A stretch of 34,168 bases of DNA from an uncultured Bacilli bacterium (GCA_944359085.1 CALVSQ010000011.1:1-34168), one strand, 5' to 3'. Positions 14,198 through 23,712 are shown, numbered from the stretch's first letter. Notes: generated from the sequence alone by a model not told the origin. Translations and numbers: made by a program.

Positions 14198-14478
14198 TCT
14201 ATCACCTTTGGAACTATAATATAATCGCCTTTTACTCTTTTGGCATTTTTTAATGCATCAGATTTGCTTATATGACTTTCAATAACATCTTCACTATAAC
14301 AATTTCTATTATTACTTGGACTGATCATTATTTCTTCATTTTTAATATCAACTTTTAATATTTTATCTATTTCTGTTAAAATATCAGTTAATTGTTGTTG
14401 ATACTTACTCATTTCTTCACTAGTTACATTTAACTTAGCTAAATCTGCAATATGTTTTACTTTTTCTTCACTTATCAT
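14194..14478 (-). CDS. gatC: Glutamyl-tRNA(Gln) amidotransferase subunit C
   Basis: A 94-aa GatC, the small subunit that wraps around GatA and stabilises the complex. Recognised from HIADLAKLNVTSEEM, the LTDILTEIDKI helix and the C-terminal DALKNAKRVKGDYIIVPKVIE. GGAGGATT precedes the ATG. It begins 2 bp after the camS stop and its own TGA stop overlaps the gatA start, which also shows that TGA is read as stop here. Confidence 0.95.
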   Translation of the reverse strand: MISEEKVKHIADLAKLNVTSEEMSKYQQQLTDILTEIDKILKVDIKNEEIMISPSNNRNCYSEDVIESHISKSDALKNAKRVKGDYIIVPKVIE

Positions 14479-14480
14479 TT

Positions 14481-15446
14481 CTAATCCTCCAATATATATG
14501 TTGCTATTTTTGTATCATTTCTATTTTTATTTATAAAAGCTTTAGTATCATTATTACTTTTAAAATAAATTTTAATATCAATATTACTAAAATTATTTAA
14601 ATTAGTTGTCAGTATTTTACTAATATCTAATATTTCAGATTTTTTAAAATAATTTTTATTAAGTATAATACTTACTTCATTTAATGTTTTATTTTGATAT
14701 AATCCATATGAATTCATATATAAATTATAGTTATTTAAGCTATTTTTAATTGCTAAAATAGTATTATATGTTTTATTATCATTTGTCATAACATAATTAC
14801 TTTCTAATAATTGATAGTTATAATTAACATGTTCCATTTTTATACTATTACTGTTAGTGTAACCTAAATACTTAAAACTTCCTTTATAATCATTCTCTAA
14901 ATATATTCCTACAACTATATCAACTTTTTTTAATTCTTCTTTACTTCTAACATAACTAATTAAACTATTTACTTTTGATAGTGCATAATCTAATACTATT
15001 TTTTCATCTATTATTTTATAATTATTATCATAATATTGTTTATTATCAACTACCATAGCCAAAGATATTCCTTTTAAAACATTGTTAGTAGCTAAATAAT
15101 TTTGTTCATATATAGTAGTTATATAACTAGGTTTGATTGTTACATCATCTACTTTTATCTCTTCAGTATTATTATAATCAGTAACTAATTGTTTTATTTC
15201 CTCACTAGTTAAGTATTGTCCTTCTTGATATAAAGAATTATTAGTTTTAAAATATTCTGTTGACAATTTCATCAACATTGATTCAACTTCTTCTTTATCA
15301 TAATCTCTAATACTATAACTACCAATACTTTCTTTATATGGTGTAGCAACTTGATAATACGTATTATCATAATTTATTTCTATTTTATTTTCCTGTTTAT
15401 TACACCCTACTAATAATATTAATAAAATTAAAAATTTTTTTTTCAT
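14481..15446 (-). CDS. camS: CamS-family lipoprotein
   Basis: A 321-aa predicted lipoprotein. The ATG at 15446 gives MKKKFLILLILLVGC, a signal peptide with lipobox LVGC; the longer frame starts with a GTG without a better site. The body has CamS marks: LYQEGQYLTSEEI, then PSYITTIYEQNYL. CamS (YerH in Bacillus) is the sex-pheromone-precursor lipoprotein family of Firmicutes, and its gene lies directly upstream of gatCAB in staphylococci and bacilli, as here. No distinct catalytic motif is seen. The role in this organism is unknown. Confidence 0.87.
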   Translation of the reverse strand: MKKKFLILLILLVGCNKQENKIEINYDNTYYQVATPYKESIGSYSIRDYDKEEVESMLMKLSTEYFKTNNSLYQEGQYLTSEEIKQLVTDYNNTEEIKVDDVTIKPSYITTIYEQNYLATNNVLKGISLAMVVDNKQYYDNNYKIIDEKIVLDYALSKVNSLISYVRSKEELKKVDIVVGIYLENDYKGSFKYLGYTNSNSIKMEHVNYNYQLLESNYVMTNDNKTYNTILAIKNSLNNYNLYMNSYGLYQNKTLNEVSIILNKNYFKKSEILDISKILTTNLNNFSNIDIKIYFKSNNDTKAFINKNRNDTKIATYILED

Positions 15447-15461
15447 ACACATCACTACATA

Positions 15462-15470
15462 ATTATACCA
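15462..15470 (-). promoter_or_regulatory. Promoter of camS-gatCAB
   Basis: Extended -10 TGGTATAAT about 16 bp before the camS start; no convincing -35. Confidence 0.6.
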
Positions 15471-15477
15471 TAATTAT

Positions 15478-15507
15478 AAAAAAACTAATCATTATAATGA
15501 CTAGTTT
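15478..15507 (-). terminator. Terminator of the comN-recX operon
   Basis: 12-nt arms at 15482-15493 and 15496-15507, with one G-U pair on the minus-strand RNA, followed by a U run. It contains the recX stop codon. Confidence 0.8.
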
Positions 15508-16250
15508 CTTGGAATATTTTCAATTTCTTCTTTAGTAAATCCCTTATTATATAATTTAATGTTTATTTTATATTCTAATTCTTTATCTTGATATTTTTTA
15601 CTTAACTTATTATATAATTTCTTATACTCTTTCATAATCACATCATCATTTTTAATATTCAAATTATCATATATTTCAACAATTCTTGATTTATCGTATC
15701 CTAAATTAATTAATTCATTTACTACTTTATATTTCAACTTAAATCCAGAATAATTACTATTTTTTGTTTTTTTAATGATTAATTTTTCTATTTTTTGATC
15801 AATTAAATCATTATCTATTTTAGATATTTCTTCCATAATTAAATTTATATCAATATTATGCTTTAATAAATCATTTTTAATTTTATCTAACCCATCATTT
15901 GATAAATTTATTCTATCTGAAATATATGCTTTAGCAAACATTTTATCATTTATTAAATTGATACTTTTTAATTTATCTACTATTTTATTTTTATCAACGT
16001 TATATTTATCTAAAAATTCATTTATTTCTTTTTCACTTCTTATTTTTTTTGATATCAAATTAAGAACTTTATTATAAACATCATAATATTCATTTTCTTT
16101 ATTTATCTTTTCTAATAATTCATCATCAATAGTTTTATTATATAATAAGTTATTATTAATAATAACATCATCAAATGTTTTTATTTCTAAACCATTATCT
16201 AAAATTATTTTATATTTTTTACCATTTTTTTTAATTTTATTAATTTTCAT
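15501..16250 (-). CDS. recX: Regulatory protein RecX
   Basis: A 249-aa RecX, which binds and limits RecA filaments. Three-helix repeats are recognisable: VLNLISKKIRSEKEINEFL, then LKSINLINDKMFAKAYISDR and the KIKNDLLKHNI segment, with a second repeat set to the C-terminus (GFTKEEIENI). The N-terminal beta part (INKIKKNGKKYKIIL) matches longer Firmicute RecX proteins. It overlaps the nitroreductase gene by 11 nt and ends the comN-relA operon. Its location away from recA and lexA is usual for Bacilli. Confidence 0.9.
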   Translation of the reverse strand: MKINKIKKNGKKYKIILDNGLEIKTFDDVIINNNLLYNKTIDDELLEKINKENEYYDVYNKVLNLISKKIRSEKEINEFLDKYNVDKNKIVDKLKSINLINDKMFAKAYISDRINLSNDGLDKIKNDLLKHNIDINLIMEEISKIDNDLIDQKIEKLIIKKTKNSNYSGFKLKYKVVNELINLGYDKSRIVEIYDNLNIKNDDVIMKEYKKLYNKLSKKYQDKELEYKINIKLYNKGFTKEEIENIPRN

Positions 16251-16737
16251 TTAATAAAACCTCATCTAATGTTAATCTAGGCCTTTCAAGTGGATTTTCA
16301 TTTTTTACACCTATTGCAATTGCAGAAACTAGTTCATGATCAATATTAACTAATTCTTTAACATAATCTTCTATTTTTTTTATATAACCAATCCATAAAG
16401 TTCCTAACCCAATATTTTCTGCTTCTAACAAAATATTTTCAATAGCTGCTCCAATTGATAAATGATTAAAATATTCGTTATCTTTATTATAAACCAAAAT
16501 TAAATAAGGAACAGTTTTAATAACTTCAGCAGTTTTATTAGGACCATAAATTTCTATCATTTTATCACTTATTTTATTTTTGATATCACTATTAACTATT
16601 AAAAATCGCCAAGGTTGATTATTTTTAGCAGACGGAGCTTTAATGCCCGCATTTAAAATATCAAATATTATTTTTTTATCTATATTATCATTTTTATAAT
16701 TTCTAATACTTCTTCTATTTTCTATTTCCTTTAGCAC
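16240..16737 (-). CDS. Nitroreductase-family FMN protein
   Basis: A 165-aa nitroreductase-fold flavoprotein. N-terminal RRSIRNYKN (FMN phosphate-binding arginines), APSAKNNQPWRFLIV, and GLGTLWIGY are typical. Such enzymes reduce nitro compounds, quinones or other acceptors with NAD(P)H; the substrate is unknown. GTG start with GGGAGGAAATAA before it. It overlaps the permease gene upstream by 23 nt and recX downstream by 11 nt, so it is translated from a polycistronic message. The short length fits the small nitroreductase subgroup. Confidence 0.9.
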   Translation of the reverse strand: MLKEIENRRSIRNYKNDNIDKKIIFDILNAGIKAPSAKNNQPWRFLIVNSDIKNKISDKMIEIYGPNKTAEVIKTVPYLILVYNKDNEYFNHLSIGAAIENILLEAENIGLGTLWIGYIKKIEDYVKELVNIDHELVSAIAIGVKNENPLERPRLTLDEVLLNEN

Positions 16738-17761
16738 TTATTTCCTCCCTATAAAATTTTAATGAACTTAATACTATTATTGAAAGTGGTAAAGCGATAA
16801 TAACACCTATAAAGCCAAATAATATACCACCACCAAAAACAGCTGCTATAACGATAATTGGATGAACTTGATTACTTTTACCATATACTAAAGGATTTAA
16901 AATATAAGAATCTATTGTTGAAGATATGAGTGTTGCAATTATTACACTTATACCTAATGCTGGACTTAAAGTAAATCCTGTTATAACACCAATCACTTGA
17001 ACAAATATGCCACCAAAATAAGGAACAAAATTACCCAAAGCGGATAAAATACCTAATAATAAAGCATTCGGATGACCAATTATATAATAAAGTAAAGTAT
17101 ATTCAAAAAAACTTATAAAAACAATTGTTAAAAAACCTTTAATATAATTTTTTATTTCATGATCTAGCAAAGAAATATAACGATATAATTTATCAGACTT
17201 GCTTTTTAAATATTTTTTTATTCCTTCTCTTATCTTATCCATATCAATTAAAAAATATATTCCTGAAGCTAATGCAATAAAAACATTTGATATCACATTT
17301 ATTGAAGTGTTAATTGTCTTAACAGCTCCATCAGATACATACTTACCAACATTACTAATTATTTCATTAAATGTTTTAATTAAAGTATCACCTAAACTAC
17401 CCAAATCAATATTAAAATTGGTTGTTATATCTTTAATAAATATAATTAATGAATCAATTAAACTAACAATTTGTGTTGATAATAATGGTATCAACAGTAT
17501 AATTATTGTTACTACTATAGCAATTATAGAAGCTATTATAATGCCTATTCCTAACCCTTTAGGTATTTTTTTATCTTTTAATGTTTCTAAAATTGGATAT
17601 AAAGCATAAGCAATAACAAATCCAGCAAATAAAGGTAATACTATTTTTAATATTTTATCTAATATACCTAACCATAAAGGACTTGCTTGGTAAATAAAAA
17701 AACATATAACTGCTATTAAAGCAATATTAATCAACTTAAAATCTAGTTTATTCTTTATCAT
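16715..17761 (-). CDS. AI-2E/PerM family transporter
   Basis: A 348-aa membrane protein of the AI-2 exporter (PerM/YtvI) family, with about eight helices: pairs at the N-terminus (10-60), a long amphipathic middle region (about 100-200), and the conserved C-terminal block LLGILSALGNFVPYFGG, then IDSYILNPLVYGKSNQVHPI and the GGGILFGFIGVIIALPLS end. Family members export small molecules or act in Na+/H+ exchange; the substrate here is unknown. The start overlaps the dtd stop by ATGA. Confidence 0.92.
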   Translation of the reverse strand: MIKNKLDFKLINIALIAVICFFIYQASPLWLGILDKILKIVLPLFAGFVIAYALYPILETLKDKKIPKGLGIGIIIASIIAIVVTIIILLIPLLSTQIVSLIDSLIIFIKDITTNFNIDLGSLGDTLIKTFNEIISNVGKYVSDGAVKTINTSINVISNVFIALASGIYFLIDMDKIREGIKKYLKSKSDKLYRYISLLDHEIKNYIKGFLTIVFISFFEYTLLYYIIGHPNALLLGILSALGNFVPYFGGIFVQVIGVITGFTLSPALGISVIIATLISSTIDSYILNPLVYGKSNQVHPIIVIAAVFGGGILFGFIGVIIALPLSIIVLSSLKFYREEISAKGNRK

Positions 17762-18204
17762 AAATTCTCACTTTCTAATATAATAGTAACTGGTCCATCA
17801 TTATTAATTTCAACTAACATATCTGCTTGAAAAATACCAGTTTCTAAATATATATCATATTTTTTTATTTCTTCATTAAATAATTCATACAATTTTCTAG
17901 CATCATCAGCTCTCATCGAATTTATATAACTTGGTCTATTTCCCTTTTTACAATCAGCATATAAAGTAAATTGTGAAACAGATAAAATTTCTCCTTTTAC
18001 ATCTAATATTGATTTATTCATAATATGATTTTCATCATCAAAAATCCTTAAATTAACTAATTTTTTAGTTAATTTTTTTATATCTTCAATAGTATCAGTA
18101 TGAGTAAATCCTACCAAAACAACTAATCCTTTATCTATTTTACCAACTATTTTATTATCAACTAATACTTTAGAATTTTTACTTCTTTGAACTATTAATT
18201 TCAT
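17758..18204 (-). CDS. dtd: D-aminoacyl-tRNA deacylase
   Basis: A 148-aa DTD, which removes D-amino acids wrongly attached to tRNA. The two signature motifs are intact: SQFTLYA (77-83) and the Gly-cisPro motif GPVT (137-140). The length is normal. It overlaps relA upstream and the permease downstream by ATGA each. relA-dtd adjacency is conserved in Firmicutes. Confidence 0.97.
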   Translation of the reverse strand: MKLIVQRSKNSKVLVDNKIVGKIDKGLVVLVGFTHTDTIEDIKKLTKKLVNLRIFDDENHIMNKSILDVKGEILSVSQFTLYADCKKGNRPSYINSMRADDARKLYELFNEEIKKYDIYLETGIFQADMLVEINNDGPVTIILESENL

Positions 18205-20339
18205 TTTATTAACCTTTCTACAGATAAAACATTAGGTATCATATTTAAATCATTCATATATTTTACTAATCTTTCCTTATTTTCAACTAATACAGTAATT
18301 TGATAAATATAATCATTACCACTTGATAAAGATTTAATACTTTGAATAGTTATATCAGTATTTGATGTTTTAGCTACTATATTCATTAATATATTATTAT
18401 CCAAAGATTTAATTAATAAACTAGTTGGATATTTTTTATTAGTATCATTCCATTTAACATCAATTAATCGTTCATTTAAATCACTTACATTTGGACATAC
18501 CATGCGATGAACTGTTATACCATTTCCCTTAGTAATATATCCTACTATTCTATCCCCTTTAATTGGTTTACAACAAGAAGCAATATTTACTTTAATGTCA
18601 TCAATTCCTTCTACCATAATATCATTTTTTAAAGTTGGTAATATTACTTCTTTATCTTTAGTTTTATTTAAAATAATTTCTTCTTTAGTTATATTTTCAT
18701 CAGTTACAATATTAACAGCTTGCGTAGCAGTATATTTATTACTTCCTATGTTTATATAAAGTTCATTAATATCTACACATTTTAATTCTTCTAATACCTT
18801 ATCAATATTATCTATAAAAATAGCATTAGATATTTTTCTTTTTCTTAATTCTTTATTTAATAAATCTTCACCTTTATTATAATTATCTTCCTTAGACGTT
18901 TTGTTAAAGAATGCTTTTATTTTATTTTTTGCTTGTGATGTTTTAACAAAATTTAACCATTCCTGACTAGGAGTTGAACTTTTGTTAGTATTTATTTTTA
19001 CAATATCATTATCTTTTAATTTATAATCAAGTGGTACTATATTATTATTTACAATAGCTCCAACTGTTGTATCACCAACTTTAGAATGTACTCGATAAGC
19101 AAAATCAATTGGTGTTGATCCATTTGGTAATTCTATAACATCTCCCATAGGTGTAAATACATATATTGTATCTTTTAAAACATCCTCTTTTACTGAATCA
19201 ACAAAATGTTCTTCACTTTCCTCATTTTTAAGTTCCATAATAACTCTAAAAAATTGTAATTTTTGTTCCATCTCACTTTGCATATTAGATTTACCTTCTT
19301 TATATGACCAGTGAGAAGCAATACCACATTCAGCCACTTTATCCATTTCATAAGTTCTTATTTGAATTTCAAATAATTGTCCGTCAATACCAAATACAGT
19401 TGTATGAAGTGATTGATACATATTTGTTTTAGGCATTGCGACATAATCTTTAAATCTTTTAGGAATTGGTCTAAATTTAGAATGGATAAGACCTAAAACT
19501 TGATAACATTCTGCTTCAGTATCAACAAAAACTCTTAAAGCTAATAAATCATAAATTTCGTTAAATGACTTACCCTTATCCAACTTTTTATAAATACTAT
19601 AGATACTCTTACTTCTACCTTTTATTTCATGTTTGATGTTGTGTTCATTTAATAATTTAGAAACACTATCCATCATTTCAACAATATAATTATCTCGTTC
19701 TACTTTAGTTTTATTTAATTTTTCTACTATTTGATAATAAGCATCTGGTTTTAAATATCTTAAAGATAGGTCTTCTAATTCAGATTTTATTGTATTAATA
19801 CCCAATCTATGAGCTATTGGAGTAAATATATCTAATGTTTCTTTAGCATTAGCTTTTTGTCTTTTTTCTGATAATGCCCATAATGTACGCATATTATGAA
19901 GACGATCTGCTAATTTTAAAATAATTACTCTAACATCTTCTGTCATTCCGACTAATATTTTTCTTTGATTAGCAATTAAAGCTTCAGTATCTCCACTAAA
20001 ATTTAATTTATTTATTTTAGTAATACTTTCCACTAATTTAGTAACTTCTTCCCCAAATAAATTTTCTATTTCTTCTTTTGTTACACCACAATCTTCAATG
20101 GTATCGTGAAGTAATGCCGCTTCGATAGTTTTACTATCAGCATGAATTTCACTTAATATATAAGCAACATTTAAAGGATGAATAATATAGTCATCACCAC
20201 TATTACGTTTTTGGCCAAAATGTTTAATACTAGCAAAATCATAAGCCTTTTTAATTTCACTTATTTCATCTTCATTTCTAATATATGTTTTTAATTTATC
20301 TTCTAATTGTTCATATTTACTTATTTTTGTTACTTTCAT
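18201..20339 (-). CDS. relA: Bifunctional (p)ppGpp synthetase/hydrolase RelA/SpoT (Rel)
   Basis: A 712-aa Rel protein controlling the stringent response. Domains in order: HD hydrolase (about 30-180; H54, HDTIED at 79-84), synthetase (about 240-345; RFKD at 295-298, YQSLHT, EIQIRT), TGS (388-450), the zinc-finger/RIS region with NIASCCKPIKGDRI, and a C-terminal ACT domain (about 640-712). Both catalytic halves keep key residues, so it should make and break (p)ppGpp. A GAAGAGTGAT site precedes the ATG, 4 bp after the comN stop. NMYQSLHT replaces the usual NGYQSLHT. Confidence 0.97.
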   Translation of the reverse strand: MKVTKISKYEQLEDKLKTYIRNEDEISEIKKAYDFASIKHFGQKRNSGDDYIIHPLNVAYILSEIHADSKTIEAALLHDTIEDCGVTKEEIENLFGEEVTKLVESITKINKLNFSGDTEALIANQRKILVGMTEDVRVIILKLADRLHNMRTLWALSEKRQKANAKETLDIFTPIAHRLGINTIKSELEDLSLRYLKPDAYYQIVEKLNKTKVERDNYIVEMMDSVSKLLNEHNIKHEIKGRSKSIYSIYKKLDKGKSFNEIYDLLALRVFVDTEAECYQVLGLIHSKFRPIPKRFKDYVAMPKTNMYQSLHTTVFGIDGQLFEIQIRTYEMDKVAECGIASHWSYKEGKSNMQSEMEQKLQFFRVIMELKNEESEEHFVDSVKEDVLKDTIYVFTPMGDVIELPNGSTPIDFAYRVHSKVGDTTVGAIVNNNIVPLDYKLKDNDIVKINTNKSSTPSQEWLNFVKTSQAKNKIKAFFNKTSKEDNYNKGEDLLNKELRKRKISNAIFIDNIDKVLEELKCVDINELYINIGSNKYTATQAVNIVTDENITKEEIILNKTKDKEVILPTLKNDIMVEGIDDIKVNIASCCKPIKGDRIVGYITKGNGITVHRMVCPNVSDLNERLIDVKWNDTNKKYPTSLLIKSLDNNILMNIVAKTSNTDITIQSIKSLSSGNDYIYQITVLVENKERLVKYMNDLNMIPNVLSVERLIK

Positions 20340-20343
20340 ATTA

Positions 20344-20619
20344 TCACTCTTCTTTAAAATATATTTCTCTATTTTTTAAATTTAACTTTTGTTTTAAATA
20401 ATCATCAATTAATAAATCATCAACATTTAAAACATCACTTACCATTTCATATAATGATAAATCTTTAGCTTTTTTCCATTTTACTTCTTTTAAATAATTC
20501 CAAATATCTTCTATTTCAATATATTTGTAACCACTTCTATTCATTTCGTTTTTTTTAGTTATCAATGCTGGCTTTAATCTATTATATAATTCTTCTAAAC
20601 TATTAAATTCTACTTCCAT
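20344..20619 (-). CDS. ComN-like post-transcriptional regulator family protein
   Basis: A 91-aa protein resembling the ComN (YrzD) post-transcriptional regulator family: LKPALITKKNEM, GYKYIEIEDIWNYL and VKWKKAKDLSLYEMVSDVL follow the GY-x-EDIW-x-L-x-KWKK-x-LVNDI pattern of that family. In B. subtilis ComN affects comE mRNA and its gene sits near spoVB and the relA region; here it is divergent from a spoVB-like gene and 4 bp before relA, which supports the call. First gene of a six-gene operon. The ribosome site is weak (GAGTGAG). Confidence 0.78.
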   Translation of the reverse strand: MEVEFNSLEELYNRLKPALITKKNEMNRSGYKYIEIEDIWNYLKEVKWKKAKDLSLYEMVSDVLNVDDLLIDDYLKQKLNLKNREIYFKEE

Positions 20620-20696
20620 TTTTACTCACTCATTTCTAAACAAAACTTATTATACATATATTATATAAGAAAAATTAATATTTTTAAAGGTGATTT
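20620..20696. promoter_or_regulatory. Divergent promoter region, comN-like/spoVB-like
   Basis: An AT-rich intergenic stretch holding two overlapping minus-strand TATAAT hexamers (20649-20654 and 20660-20665) and plus-strand TATATT (20657-20662). The -35 elements are poor, so exact start sites cannot be assigned. Confidence 0.4.
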
Positions 20697-21986
20697 ATGA
20701 AAAAAAATAAATTTATTGTATCAACTATTATTTTAATTATTGGTGGATTTATAACAAAAATATTAAGTATGGTTATTAAAATAGTTATGACTAGATTAGT
20801 TGATACCGAAGGAATCGGTTTATATATGTTAGTTAACCCTACTTTTATGTTATTTATAGCTATATGTACCTTAGGATTACCTACTGCTATATCAAAATTA
20901 GTATCCGAAAATAAAAGAAACAATAAAAAATTAGTTTTTTCTAGTTTGTTTTTAATAATTATTATCAATATTTTTGTTATGTTATTTATATTTTTGTTTG
21001 CCAAATTTATTTCAAATAATTTATTACATGAAAATAGAGCATATTATTCTATCATAGCTATTGCTTTAGTATTACCATTCATCTCAATATCAGGAATATT
21101 AAGAGGTTATTTTTTTGGAAAGCAAAGAATGTTTCCACATGTTTTATCTAATATTTTAGAAGATGTAACAAGATTGATTAGTATTATTTTATTTACGCCT
21201 TTCTTTTTACTTAAAGGTTTAGAATTCGCAGTTGCATTTTTAATTTTATCAAATATTATAAGTGAATTAACTTCAATATTTATATTATTTTTCTTTTTAC
21301 CTAAAAATTTTAAGTTATATAAAAAAGATATTACTCCTTCATTAAGTAATATCAAAGACATATTAGAAATAAGTTTACCAACAACCGGATCTAGATTAAT
21401 AGGCACGATTGGTATGTTTTTTGAACCAATTATTTTAACTTATTTTTTAATAAAAACTGGTTTTTCAAATCAATACATTTTAAACGAATATGGTATTTTA
21501 AATGGCTATGTTATGCCATTAATACTATTACCTTCATTTTTTACAGGAGCAATATCACAAGCATTACTTCCAATCGTAAGTAATGGATACGCTAATAAAC
21601 ATTATAAATATACTAGAAATAAAATTAAACAAGCTATTTTTATTTCATTATTAATAGGCATTCCAGCTACAATTATATTTGTTTTAATACCTGAAATACC
21701 TTTAAAATTAATATTTAATACAAATGAAGGTATTACTTATATTAAAGTATTAGCCCCTATTTGTTTATTACATTACATTCAGTCACCATTAACAACATCG
21801 CTACAAGCAATGGGTAAAAGTAATAGTGCTATGATGGGAACATTAGTTGGAATGATTTTAAGAACTATCGTTTTAATAATTTGTTGTTTGTTTAAATTAG
21901 GTATTTATAGTTTAATAATAGCAAGTTGCGTTAATATTTTATATGTTACTATTCATCATATAATAAAAGTTAAAAAATTAATATAA
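20697..21986 (+). CDS. SpoVB-like lipid flippase (MATE/MOP superfamily)
   Basis: A 429-aa polytopic membrane protein of the MOP superfamily, about 12-14 helices, similar to SpoVB/MurJ-type flippases that move lipid-linked envelope precursors. Family marks: RLVDTEGIGLYMLVNPTF, TLGLPTAISKLVSE, GILRGYFFGKQRMFPHVLSN, LPTTGSRLIGTIGMFFEPI and LTTSLQAMGKSN. In spore-formers SpoVB is needed for cortex, but close paralogues act in vegetative cells, so the exact role is open. An AAAGGTGA site precedes the ATG. Location beside a comN-like gene matches Bacillus. No clear terminator follows. Confidence 0.88.
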   Translation: MKKNKFIVSTIILIIGGFITKILSMVIKIVMTRLVDTEGIGLYMLVNPTFMLFIAICTLGLPTAISKLVSENKRNNKKLVFSSLFLIIIINIFVMLFIFLFAKFISNNLLHENRAYYSIIAIALVLPFISISGILRGYFFGKQRMFPHVLSNILEDVTRLISIILFTPFFLLKGLEFAVAFLILSNIISELTSIFILFFFLPKNFKLYKKDITPSLSNIKDILEISLPTTGSRLIGTIGMFFEPIILTYFLIKTGFSNQYILNEYGILNGYVMPLILLPSFFTGAISQALLPIVSNGYANKHYKYTRNKIKQAIFISLLIGIPATIIFVLIPEIPLKLIFNTNEGITYIKVLAPICLLHYIQSPLTTSLQAMGKSNSAMMGTLVGMILRTIVLIICCLFKLGIYSLIIASCVNILYVTIHHIIKVKKLI

Positions 21987-22129
21987 TTGACACAACTATT
22001 AATTCTATCAAGATTAAAACAATATTTTATAAATGCCTCAATTTTGCAAATAATTACTTTTTTGATACTATCTAATTTTAATATTTTTATTAAATTAAAT
22101 ATTATATAATCAAAATTACAAAACTGATA

Positions 22130-22158
22130 ATAAAAAAACTGAATTAAATTCAGCTTTT
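22130..22158 (-). terminator. Terminator of the YfcC-type gene
   Basis: Arms 22134-22145 and 22147-22158 form a hairpin with one G-U pair on the minus-strand RNA and a U run. It overlaps the stop codon. Confidence 0.8.
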
Positions 22159-23605
22159 AAGACAACATTGTTGCGATAGCAGAAATCACTACTACTACAC
22201 CAAACATAATAAGTGTAAATTTCCAAATATATTTTACCCAATCTTTATATGAAATATTCAAGTAAGATAATCCAACTAATAAGAAAATACTAGTAGGAGC
22301 AATAACCATAACAATTCCATATATAGCTTGGAAAATTAAAGCAATAATTGGTATTACATTAGAATCATATACACTAAAGAATCCCATAAAATAACTAACT
22401 AATGAATAAAAATCATTATAAGTTACAGAAGTTATAACTGCACTACCAATTGTTGCAGGAAGTGAAAATTGTTCATTAGTAGAAACAAAATTATTAACAA
22501 TTGTGTAAACAAAATTACCTGAAACATTTAAGAATGCAGCAAAAATGATTGATGCTAACATACCGTATATAGCTGGAATTAACATTTGTTTCATTCCATC
22601 CATAAATCCATCAACTATATCTCTTATTTTAATACTATAAACCCATCCAATAACTAATGAGAAAATAACTAATAATGTAGAAATATCATAATTTCCCCAA
22701 TAACCAATTTCAGAAGTTGTTCCTAATACATTAGCAAATATTTTAAAATCACCAATTGAAGCTGTTGTAATTGCTTCATATATATTGCTAAATATATCAA
22801 TGTTAAATGTATATGTCCAATTATATACACCAATAACAAAGAATACAAATATAATTACACATATAATAATTAATGGCATTGTACCTTTTTTATTATCTAA
22901 TTCAGAATATAAAGGAATTTCTTCTTCATTTATTGTACTTTCTTTACTAGCTTTTTTTGTCTTTTTTTTGTCAACAACTAGTTCTTTAGTATTTTTGCTT
23001 ATAAGTAAAACATAAAGAGCTGTAGCAATTACAAATAAAACAATTCTAACTAAAATTAAACTAAACATAGAAAGACCATCACCTAATTGGTCAAAAATAA
23101 TTTTTAAATATCCCCATGTTCCAAATCCTAGTGTTGTACCAATTTGACCTACCAACATAGATCCAACAGTCATAGCTAAAGCATTTATTTTACTATAACC
23201 TAATTTTAATAAAACTGCTACAAAAAATGGTACCAAAATAAATATAACACTATTTAATCCTAATACTGATGATAATAAAGCAAATGCAATTACAGTTATT
23301 ATCATAAATTTTTCACGTTTTTTCTTCCACTTATCAACAACGTTATCAACTAGTTTTGAATATACTCCAGTTTTATTCAAAACACCATAAAATCCACCTA
23401 TAGCTAGAAACAATATACCGTATTGAATAAAAGTCGCTATAGTAATTGCAGGCATTCTAATAATATCATATAATCCAATTGGAGCTATTGTTTCCATTGA
23501 TGTAAATGATCCATTAGAATAATATCCCGCTGGAATAACCCAACTCATTAAAACAATGACTAAAAAAGATATTCCAAGAACTTTTAATAAATCATATTTT
23601 TTCAT
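22157..23605 (-). CDS. YfcC-family (DcuC/ArcD-like) carrier
   Basis: A 482-aa membrane protein with about 12 helices, of the YfcC/C4-dicarboxylate anaerobic carrier-like family. Marks: SWVIPAGYYSNGSF after the first helix, GGFYGVLNKTGVY, SSVLGLNSVIFILVPFF, GFMDGMKQMLIPAIYGM and VIAPTSIFLLVGLSYLNI with a cytoplasmic Lys/Glu-rich loop near 215-245. Members are predicted amino-acid or peptide-related antiporters; the substrate is unknown. The start is the ATG at 23605 with GGAGGTT; a 20-residue upstream extension overlaps the extended -10 and is rejected. Monocistronic. Confidence 0.88.
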   Translation of the reverse strand: MKKYDLLKVLGISFLVIVLMSWVIPAGYYSNGSFTSMETIAPIGLYDIIRMPAITIATFIQYGILFLAIGGFYGVLNKTGVYSKLVDNVVDKWKKKREKFMIITVIAFALLSSVLGLNSVIFILVPFFVAVLLKLGYSKINALAMTVGSMLVGQIGTTLGFGTWGYLKIIFDQLGDGLSMFSLILVRIVLFVIATALYVLLISKNTKELVVDKKKTKKASKESTINEEEIPLYSELDNKKGTMPLIIICVIIFVFFVIGVYNWTYTFNIDIFSNIYEAITTASIGDFKIFANVLGTTSEIGYWGNYDISTLLVIFSLVIGWVYSIKIRDIVDGFMDGMKQMLIPAIYGMLASIIFAAFLNVSGNFVYTIVNNFVSTNEQFSLPATIGSAVITSVTYNDFYSLVSYFMGFFSVYDSNVIPIIALIFQAIYGIVMVIAPTSIFLLVGLSYLNISYKDWVKYIWKFTLIMFGVVVVISAIATMLS

Positions 23606-23624
23606 TTCTTTAACCTCCAAGATA

Positions 23625-23633
23625 ATTATATCA
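23625..23633 (-). promoter_or_regulatory. Promoter of the YfcC-type gene
   Basis: Extended -10 TGATATAAT, 20 bp before the ATG; -35 is weak (TTTAAT at 23648-23653). Confidence 0.6.
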
Positions 23634-23668
23634 AAAATAATATAAATATTAAATAATTTTACCAAAAT

Positions 23669-23697
23669 TTCACAATATTTTTACAAAATGGTATAAT
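23669..23697 (+). promoter_or_regulatory. Promoter of the radical SAM gene
   Basis: TTCACA -35 (23669-23674), 17-bp spacer, TATAAT -10 (23692-23697) preceded by TGG (extended -10). Confidence 0.78.
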
Positions 23698-23712
23698 GGA
23701 TGTGGTGATTTT

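Noticed and set aside
17199-17609. 136-aa plus-strand ORF
   Set aside because: It is antisense to the AI-2E-type permease and has no ribosome site; hydrophobic content simply mirrors the membrane gene.
20684-21406. Minus-strand ORFs opposite the spoVB-like gene
   Set aside because: They are shadows of a clear flippase gene; no ribosome sites or family motifs.
21988-21993. TTGACA directly after the spoVB-like gene as a promoter -35
   Set aside because: No -10 hexamer lies at 16-18 bp and no plus-strand gene follows.
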